DNA from: Trichoplax sp. H2
Lineage: Eukaryota; Placozoa; Uniplacotomia; Trichoplacea
Direction of reading: 5' to 3'
DNA length: 64,000 bases
Assembly: GCA_003344405.1 (NCBI GenBank)
Contig: NOWV01000021.1
Location: forward strand, 682,001 to 746,000
Both the position numbers and the translations under genes were made by a program. Below are positions 55,656 through 64,000 of this stretch, in pieces (the first letter of the stretch is position 1; the number at the start of each line of letters is the position of its first letter). Below the pieces are notes generated by a model. It ran no database searches. It saw only the letters and a program-made list of their open reading frames with translations, and was not told the DNA's origin.

Positions 55656-58452
55656 GCAAAAACGAATGGGGGATTCACTAGCCTTAATACGATAATTACA
55701 TGAAAGATTATCGATTACTAGCTTGGAAAATCTCCTAGCTAGAATGAGTGATATTAACACTACTCCAAGAATTCGTATTATCGATTTATAGTGATGGCTA
55801 ACGATAAAATCGTTGGCGACATTTCAAAGTGCGTGGATAATCTGGCGTCAATTCAACAAGTTAACATTTGTGTAGGGACATGCAAGGCAACGTATTGCAA
55901 TAGGCTTGTGTATGAAGATGGGTGTAAGCATGGCACAGTATATACTGGCGTGTTAATGCTATTTGGAGTATCATTGCATTGTACAAGTATAATGAAAGCA
56001 GCGAAATGCGATCCATTTTCATACAGTATTGCATTTCAAGTTGGCTCTAATTACACCATTGGAGACGTTCAACTTACCTCATTGCAAGTTAGGATGTTCA
56101 AAATGGAATATAAGCTGTAAAAATATGAGAAACTATTCCAACGTTGACGAATGCTTGCTATGAAGAATCGCCGATCTTGATATGTTGAAGATTGGTGTCC
56201 AAGCTACGTTTCCAACGCGGTCAATAAAAAGCACTACAAGCTAATTTTAATATTGGACAAAATAGTCAAAAACTTGATTGCTGGTACTAGGTAATGCAGT
56301 AAAGTAGAGGCAGAGTAGTGGTGAAGTGGATAGAATTGCAAACTATCTTTAAGACTGTGAGGAATGATTTCAAGTGTGGTGTTGCTTATAAATACAGTAA
56401 TATTAATAATTGCTGGTAGACGTTCTACGTTGACAAATGTCAGTTCATTTGAAAACTACCATCTAATGATAGGATTGATTCCTTTAGAAATACTACTACT
56501 GACAGTAAATTACTCTTCAAGCCAAAGACGCTAAGCAGTACTGGAGTCAGGTCGAAATAAATCCCTAGACGGTAATATTGACTAACGTCAGCTTGATAGT
56601 AATTTCAATATTTGCCCAAAAGTTTTGCCTTCCAATTTCTACTTTCCTACCATGTAAATAGGACTTGTATGATGGAAGCGCAACGTACGGTACACTGAGT
56701 CTAGTGCTGTACGTATCCGTTTCGCCACGGGACTTTCATCGGACGTACAGTATGGCAGGACATCGATCTATTTTGTATACTGTACACTCTACGGTGTACA
56801 GTACTGTCAATGTTAGTAAGGGTTGTGCAGTACTGTACGCGGTATCGTACTGACTAGAGCATTCCTAGCCAAAAATGAGCTATTTTTCTATACAGTAGTC
56901 TATCAAACTTGGGCTTGATTAACCGTGAAGAAGTTCCACGGTAAAGCAGGATATGCCGGCGACGACTCAATAATTGCGGAATGATCAAGTAGTCCATGAA
57001 ACATGATTGAGTTAATGGTACAGTATCTCTATGCCAAGTAGATGGATCTTTTTTTTCAGACAAAACGAGTACTGTAGTAAGTAGTAGCTACTGAGTTGCT
57101 TCTACAGAGTACAGTACTGTACTGTACTTCGCGTGCCAACTGAAGTCTTTTGACTCATCGTTCGTGACAATTTTGCCCAACTGTCCAAGGACAGCACGAC
57201 AGTCAACGCCGGTGTCCTTAATAAAAAATCAACCCGAAACACGATTTGAACCCGACTAGAGGGAGGCTTTCAGGTTCAATAATTCTGTGCTGATACAGTG
57301 TTTGTATAGCGATTGCACTCATTTCGGGTTGGAAAATCAGCCATTGGATCAGGTTTCATCGAGTTCGGGTTGCGTTTTTACCGCATGGAGGGGCAAAAAG
57401 ATTGGGCAAGATTTGCCCTCAACAGTAACAGCATCGTAATACAGTAATTCAATCTCTCTCTTTTTACAGTACAGTGTACAGTGTACAGTAGTGTACTGTA
57501 CTCACTGTACTGTAAAATAGTCTTTCGACTAGAGTACAGTACAGTACAGTACTGTAACAGTACAGTACTAGATGATTTTTTCTTTATACTCTAGCTGTAT
57601 GGGTTTGTATGTGCATGGCATGAGCATTGAGCAAGCGTATTGGCTTGTCGTGACCTATTTGATGGATTTCGTGACCATCTGCAGTTTCTACATTCTCAAT
57701 CTGTTGACATTGTACTGTAGGTCGTCCATTGTTGTACAGTTCAACCCGTACTGTACAGTGCAGTAAACGATGATCTTTTTGTATAGTACTGTACTGTACA
57801 GTAGTTTCTACTTTCAGTTACAGTGCTGTGTCTTGTAGCTGTAGAGTATCTAGTACTGTAACTGACTTCTGGTTTTGGAAGGATCTCGAAGGATTGTGTA
57901 CAGTACAGTATGTTACGATAGTGTTATTGGCATTTTTAGAAATTGATTACACAGTATTCATACATACTGTATAATTATTGATATTGATTATTAATTATTT
58001 AAAAGCGTTATCACGAGTTCGCGACCCAAGGACAAGTTCTTCCCTGGAAAACATTCTGCAAAAGTAGTATGCGATGGTGATCGTGCCTTTTTCCATATAA
58101 TGATTGTAGCAGTAGTACAGTAATTGATTATTGCCCTTCAATCCGGTCAATAATCAACCGTACAAGAAAAAAATCGAACGATCGTATTGATTTGATTTGG
58201 CGCCTAGTACACTTCAAAAAAAAAATCAATTTTTTCTTGTCTACTACAGTACAACGTGTGCCAGCAGGAACAAGTCTTTGGCTTTAACTACTTGTACTTG
58301 TCTTACTCAACTCCACCGAAAATTGGTACAGTACGCTGACTAATTACTATTCTTGAATTTCAAAGAATTGACTCGTGGCTGACGAAAAATCGCTTCCTTG
58401 GACTGAAATACTTTCTTGACCCCTATATACTGTATACCTATAGAGATACAGG
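55656..58452. repeat. intergenic region with dense GTAC palindromes
   Basis: No intact gene. From about 56690 onward, TACTGTACAGTAC-type palindromes become very dense (about 56755-56840, 57095-57130, 57465-57570 and 57735-57910). Poly-A/T patches lie near 58215-58235. The open frame at 55791-56120 (+) overlaps the decayed region and resembles no family. Confidence 0.7.
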
Positions 58453-61231
58453 ATGGATGACTTGTACAAATTTCTACAATTACAACCCAATGATAGCAGT
58501 TTTAAAGATGTTACCGAGAATCATAACTCTGGTATAATATCAAGGAAAGAAGATTTATTGAAAGAGGATATTGCAACTTTCTATGACGGTAAGATTGATT
58601 TATTTGTGGTTCCGTAATATCGACTTGGTTGCCTTGACCAATAGTTTTGTTCAATTATCACCAAATCAACCGAACACTTCTCTCAAGTTAAAATATCATT
58701 GCATACGACCCGGAATGTACAGTACAGTATGCTACAGATACCTTTTGAAGTATCATTTCAACTGGAAGATTAATCAATCAATTGATTACTTTAAACTGAT
58801 CCAAACACTATAACATAGTAGTATTAGTACAACGATTCATATTTTCCGCCGATTGACTTTGCAGTACTGTATCAACACTGATCTTCCTGGCATTTATTAT
58901 CACCATTTATAGATTCGTTATTCTGTATAGCAATGCATTTAGACAAAGTCATTGATAGAAGTGTAAAGGTCCTATGTAAACTGTAGCAGTTGGATATTAC
59001 TGTTGATATGCAGTGTACACATTTTAAAACTGTACTTTCTGACTTTAATTATTGCTCCAAAAAATTGGCCGATTCTACCATGATTAGTAGCTATTCTGTT
59101 GTCATAACACAATACAGTATAGTACACGTTTGGTCATGCAGGCCACCCTCCTTAAATCAGCTCCCCTATCGCCTTTCCTGCCTGAGCTATACTATATAGT
59201 GTTCATGTAGGACTTTAGAAAGATATGGCTAGTATAGTCATACGGCTACCTTTTCGATTTTATTTTATGTTGGCCGTAAAATCAAAGGTTTACAGTACAT
59301 AGTCTTGTACTGTACAGTAGGAGCATCCGGTACGGTACGGTACGCCTTCGGCAATAACGACAAATGACGACCTATCAACTCGACCGGGAACTTGTAAAAA
59401 GCCCCTGATCCGAACATACTTACAGGGATTGCAGCTAAAAATAGTAAATCTAATCTTAATATTCACCTCTCAAATTCTAAATGTAGTAGTTCCAATTGGT
59501 AGTTCTTACTGGTACTTTCGATAGGGATTCATTTACTGTTAATTGACAGACTACTGTACAGTGCAGTACAGCAATATTAATTTATTAATTCAAGTACGAG
59601 AAAGCCGCGGTAAAGTGCTAAAGTACGTACAGTAGTGGTAGGAAAGGCTTCACTACTTTCATCACGAACGTCTTCGATTTTAGGCTATATACAGTCCCTC
59701 ACTAATTCACTATATTCTTTATGACTGCCTAACGCAGTGTTACATGATACTACAGGAGCAGGAAATAAAAGATTTCCGGTTCCATTTCCTTCTTGCTCAT
59801 AACTACAAACTCATTTACTGTACTGTACAGTACAGTAAGTGATTTTATAGGCTAAATGTCGAGGAATCTCTGGAACGTTTTGTAAACTATCGTAAAATAA
59901 TATCATGAGACCCCAACTCCTGATATACTGGAATAGCGTCGGCATCCCAAATTCGTAATTAATTTAATTTAATTTTGTATAGACTTTAAATTACTTGTAC
60001 GTATGCTATTACTGAAGTACTAGGATACATTCGATGGGGCCCAACTTTAACGTCATATTAACAAATACTTAGCGTTTATAAAGCCTAAATACACGCTCGT
60101 TTATTACAAGAATCGATCACACGGTCTTGGTCTAGAATTGTTTTACCATTTGATGGGTAATATTCATATCTTAATATCATACAAATTTAGAATTGTTGGA
60201 TGCCTTGAAAGCTAGTCATGAATTTGAAAAGAGCTTGAGGTGTAAGCGAAAATATATGGATTACTTTTTGGATAATACCGGAAGCAATTTTTGCCCTGGA
60301 AAAGATGATCCAATCTTCTATGATATGTTGGTAACTTTAGAAGAGGTTTATTCGGGATGCCTAAAAGTAGCTAAAATTAAACGCAATGTAAGAAAGTCAC
60401 TGGCTAAAATTTCTATAAATTTTTTTCATCGATTTTTGTATTCTCGAAAAATTAACCATCATATTTTTACTAGATCTTTGATTTTACTGGTTGTAAACAA
60501 TGTACGACGGATAAAAAATTAGAAATTACTGTTAAGTCGGGTGCTCCGCCTGGAACTCAATTTCGATTTGTAAATTTAGGAGATCAACATCACAACCGTA
60601 TTCCTGGTACGCGTCGTGTGCTTATATTTTATAAATTACTAGCTTATAAATTTTGATCAAGAAAAATATTTTTATGTTTATTAGCCGATATCGTGTTTAC
60701 GTTAAAAGAAAAGCCTCATGATAGATTTGTCCGCGTTAATTCCGATTTGCATTACGTTGCTTCAATCGACCTAAAAACTGTAAGATTTTACACAGTTTAC
60801 GTCTAGTAATGTTTATTGCTTTTGCCATGTAGGTTAATTACTTTAGTAACATGAACTAAAAATCAATTTTAAATTTAGAAGCTCATTCAAATTCACCAAT
60901 AAATATAATTATATTTATAGGCCGTCACAGGAGGAAGCATAGCAATCAAATCGATTGATGGAAAAGACCTACAAATTAAGTTAACAAATATTATTGAGTA
61001 AGTTTCGAGACTTAGCTGTTTTGTTATTAACCTTAGATTATATCAGTAACGCATCTTCTTGATTATAGGCCAAAATCTGTGATCGTCGTTCCAAATCAGG
61101 GCATGATAAGGTGTGATGATAAAAAGCGAGGTGATCTTGTTATTCGATTTGATGTTACGTTTCCGCTGATGGTAGATCCAATAAGCCGTATGATTATAAA
61201 TGAAGCGTTAGATGATGACAATAAATCATAA
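58453..61231 (+). CDS. DNAJB-type co-chaperone homologue lacking a recognisable HPD J domain
   Basis: Six exons join in phase (58453-58588, 60191-60387, 60474-60606, 60685-60779, 60921-60997, 61069-61231) to 266 residues. The C-terminal 180 residues are a DnaJ class II substrate-binding and dimerisation region: LVTLEEVYSGCLKVAKIKR, LEITVKSGAPPGTQFRFVNL, GDQHHNRIPADIVFTLKEKP, RGDLVIRFDVTFP and a C-terminal helix. The first ~75 residues stand where a J domain should be. MDDLYKFLQLQPND resembles J helix I and EDIATFYDELLD resembles helix III, but the HPD loop and helix II are missing. Without HPD it cannot stimulate Hsp70 in the normal way. Vertebrate DNAJB13, an axonemal radial-spoke protein, also lacks an intact HPD and is the closest analogue by layout. 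Intron 1 (1.6 kb) is filled with GTAC palindromes. Confidence 0.8.
58860..59840. repeat. GTAC palindromes within DNAJB-like intron 1
   Basis: Examples are around 59290-59340 (including GGTACGGTACGGTACG), 59550-59575 and 59815-59840 (ACTGTACTGTACAGTACAGT). This continues the palindrome field from the upstream intergenic region into the intron. Confidence 0.75.
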
Positions 61232-62806
61232 ACGACTTTGTTATTGCGTTGGGTGTTCTATAAAGATGTACCTCATTTACGATAATATCATTTTAACCTT
61301 AAATTTTAATAATTTATTCGCGATTTTATGTTTATTGAATTTTTAATGAAAAATATATACTATAAATTTTAAAATTCTTTTATTATGTATTAAAGTAGCA
61401 GGACCCACATGATTGCATATCTATATATATTCGGAGTGGGTACAACATGTCATTGAAACTGACACTGAAAATTATATTGTACTTTAACTTTATACAAATA
61501 CTATCAATATATCACACAGTTAACATATTCGTACTGTAATCTATAGATGCAACGTTTAAGATACTCTTAAGTATACTAGTTTCCCACGTATTTTCATGTG
61601 TTGTTCCAAGATACGGTATATACGCGTATATATAAAATATATATATGCATTCGTATTTATGAGAGTTCTAAGTGGCAGGCATGATGAAGTATGAACATCA
61701 TTTACGATGCTTTGAAGGGTTCTAGGTTGCATAATTTCATTCATTCAACGATAGACATTGTTAATATTTAGCTAATTCTGGCGTTGTAGGTTAGCCTAGA
61801 TACGTATTGTTTAAACTTGTTTTATTCTGAAGGTTACATTAAACAAAGTGATTATCATAGTTAGATTTACTACATGCTCTACTTGATAGTTTAGCAAGTT
61901 AATGACCAGTTATGATTTTTATTATAATAAGTGTAAGTCGAAAGCTATTAATCGTCGTTCAATGTGTTTTTGGTTATCTAAATGTATACGTTCATTTATA
62001 CTACAATATTATATCTGTACAGTAGTCGTGGCATTGATTTTGCTACCAAGTAATTTCTTGTTCTAACTCCTTATAAAGAGCAATAATTTGCTATTTCAGG
62101 ACATTTTAGTTAAATGAATAAAAAATTATAAATGCTCCGCAATTTTTGTCGTAAAAATTTCGCACTTTTAAAACGGGAATACCCGTACTTGCATACAGAG
62201 AATTTATCAGTATCTAAAGCCTTATTCCGACACTGATATCATCACAAAATTTGAATATTTCCCATTTTTTTTCCATTACAGTAATTGAGTCTTTCGAAAA
62301 TTTTTAAATCGCAAATCTAATAAAAGATCACTTGAAGTAGAATACAAAGCTATACAAAAAAATTCAATAAATTAAGATAATACAAACTAATCGTAATTGA
62401 TGCATATCAATATGCTATTGAAACGTAAATTCAGGAATTTATTGTAACTGTTATGGTATCATTCTTAGTAATTATTTTGGGATCATGTAACGGTACTACT
62501 TTTGTTGGGGTGTTTGCCTTCGCAGAATTTCCGAGTATAGTAACAGTCTATATTTCTCAAATTTCTTAATTATATTATCTGTTCTGTATATGAAAAGCCG
62601 ATATAACATATTTTCCCAATCATTCAATTCTTCTAGGTCGCACGAATTCCACTAGCAAAATCACAATAAAAATAAGCTTTAGAGTTAGAAAGCTATAGTC
62701 AGGAGAGATTACTCAACATAGAGTAGTAATAATACGGAAGCTCACATTTAAAGCTTTGTCATCTGATTGATCGAAATATTCTTTTACCGATTCTGCGACA
62801 TCTACA
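61232..62806. other. intergenic, nothing recognised
   Basis: AT-rich, with TATACGCGTATATA-type palindromic AT at about 61616-61650. No exon was found between the two convergent genes. Confidence 0.5.
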
Positions 62807-63122
62807 TCATAACATTACAAATTCATATTTATTTTTTATGTAAGGCAATCTTTCTTTAATTGCAAATTTCTTTTTCTGAGTAAATAACTGACCTGGATAG
62901 GTATTCCGCCAAGGTGGCATTGAAGTTAAGTTAGGCAATTTTTGTTGGTGATATGCTCTAACGGATTTATTTTCAATTCCATTCAAAGTAACACCAGTGA
63001 ATTCCCTTTCTTTTGCAAATTTTTCGCTTTGGTAATGTCGAATATCGCCTAATCGTCGCGAGGCGGAAGATGTTTCGAATAATTCATATGCAGTCAAGGT
63101 CCTTTGTCGAATATTATGTTTT
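62807..63122 (-). CDS. terminal exon of an unidentified gene
   Basis: A minus-strand frame of 104 residues plus stop follows a good acceptor (TCTCTTAATTGTAG|A at about 63123-63124) and is entered mid-codon after two bases. An in-frame upstream ATG at 63160 would cross that acceptor, so I prefer a spliced terminal exon. The peptide is basic and moderately low in hydrophobics, with RTLTAYELFETSSASRRLGD, LTSMPPWRNTYPG and KFAIKERLPYIKNKYEF. The composition (Arg/Lys/Tyr/Pro, few repeats) resembles small cilium or microtubule-associated proteins, but I recognise no specific family. Upstream exons were not identified. Confidence 0.45.
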
Positions 63123-64000
63123 CTACAATTAAGAGAAAAGCTGTAGTCATGTAGTTTCAATAAATATGTAAGATTATGATATAGAATCGAAGCTGCTTTT
63201 ATTATACTCGGATAAAGACAGGATCTTGATATAAAGCAGATAAGCTATAAGCTTATAAGTACTCGTACATAATAAGTAAGCATAGCTGACAGTGGCTTAA
63301 ATGTACTATGATAATTGATACCCTTTCACTGCTTCTTCATACAATAATATCTGGATGCTAAAAGATACTGACTTCTGGATACTTTACGCATATTCTCATA
63401 CAAAGTGGAACTTACGCTTCTAGATTACTACGGTAATTTGAAGAAATAGGTAAGGGACTGCTTCTTTTCCTGTATATTTCTTGATTATTTATTTCTCCAG
63501 TAAATCGCACTGTTTTAAGAATTATACAATACAAAGTAGTCAATAATAATAGTAATATAAGACATAATTACATCTGCTATATTAAGAAAAGCTCGCTAAC
63601 AATATCTAGTATAACAGAATAAGCAGTGATAAATGAAGTACAGGTATACAAATTTGCAATACTAATTAGTTTAGTCATGTTAACCTTGTTCTAAGGGATG
63701 ATTCCAGTGCGTTGTCCTGGTATATTCGCTATAAAAACAATATGCATTTAGTACGCTTGAATTATATATTATGAGAAAAAAAAATGTAATAGGGATACAA
63801 TAATTTGAATTAGCATCAATTCTTTAAGATAAATCCTAACAAGCTGCTGGCTCTCTTCATTATCCATCCAGCTGATTGAGAATAATTGTCATATACTGAA
63901 GCATCACCTATAGTGTTAGGTAAGTTAAATTTAATACAATGTTTGTGATATATTTATTTTATTAATTATAAACACGGTAAGTTCCATTATTTCATATCCT
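63123..64000. other. upstream intron or intergenic region, minus-strand gene
   Basis: No confident exon. A 44-bp minus-strand exon-like segment at 63685-63728 encodes a WW-like peptide (EYTRTTHWNHPLEQ); it is treated as a finding rather than as part of a gene. Confidence 0.4.

Overview
This window is animal nuclear DNA. It is AT-rich, and its genes are split into many short exons by mostly 50-600 bp GT-AG introns. I rebuilt gene models by hand, checking splice sites, reading phase and family alignment. The gene set (an MCM5 helicase subunit, an Ena/VASP protein, a ZnT6-type zinc transporter, ITPK1, a FEZ-like protein, a UQCC3-type assembly factor, a C19orf47-type SAM protein and an EGF-repeat protein) is metazoan. 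Compact genes, high AT and abundant GTAC-type palindromes suggest an early-branching animal, possibly a placozoan (Trichoplax/Hoilungia type). That placement is inference.

Layout: 0.2-2.0 kb, 3' part of ITPK1 (+). 2-7 kb, no recognised gene, with diverged tandem repeats at 5.2-6.3 kb. 7.0-7.4 kb, small two-TM protein (+). 9.6-12.1 kb, three-exon HARBI1-like gene (-) lacking two of three catalytic residues. 12.9-14.2 kb, seven-unit minisatellite. 14.5-15.6 kb, GTAC-palindrome field. 15.7-18.3 kb, C19orf47-like SAM gene (+). 19.4-20.5 kb, UQCC3 (-). 21-23.4 kb, a candidate 5' exon followed by two repeat families. 23.7-26.7 kb, SLC30A6/ZnT6 (+). 27.7-31.5 kb, secreted seven-EGF protein (+). 33.3-35.2 kb, repeat and duplicated sequence around an assembly gap, carrying two copies of a CEBPZOS-like first exon (-). 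35.9-38.0 kb, glyoxalase I (+). 39.2-42.6 kb, FEZ-like coiled-coil gene (-). 44.9-49.8 kb, complete MCM5 (+) with E2F-type sites upstream. 50.9-54.5 kb, Ena/VASP (-). 55.3-55.7 kb, broken ORF (-). 56.6-59.9 kb, dense GTAC palindromes. 58.5-61.2 kb, DNAJB-type protein with no HPD motif (+). 62.8-63.1 kb, terminal exon of an unknown gene (-).

The genes do not form a pathway; they are ordinary housekeeping or cell-biology genes side by side on both strands. The observations most worth a second look are the HARBI1-like gene with degraded catalytic residues, the J-domain-degenerate DnaJ homologue, the haplotype-like duplication around the gap, the GTAC-palindrome fields and the E2F-type sites upstream of MCM5. 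I found no CRISPR array, tRNA or rRNA gene, or convincing new multi-gene system.
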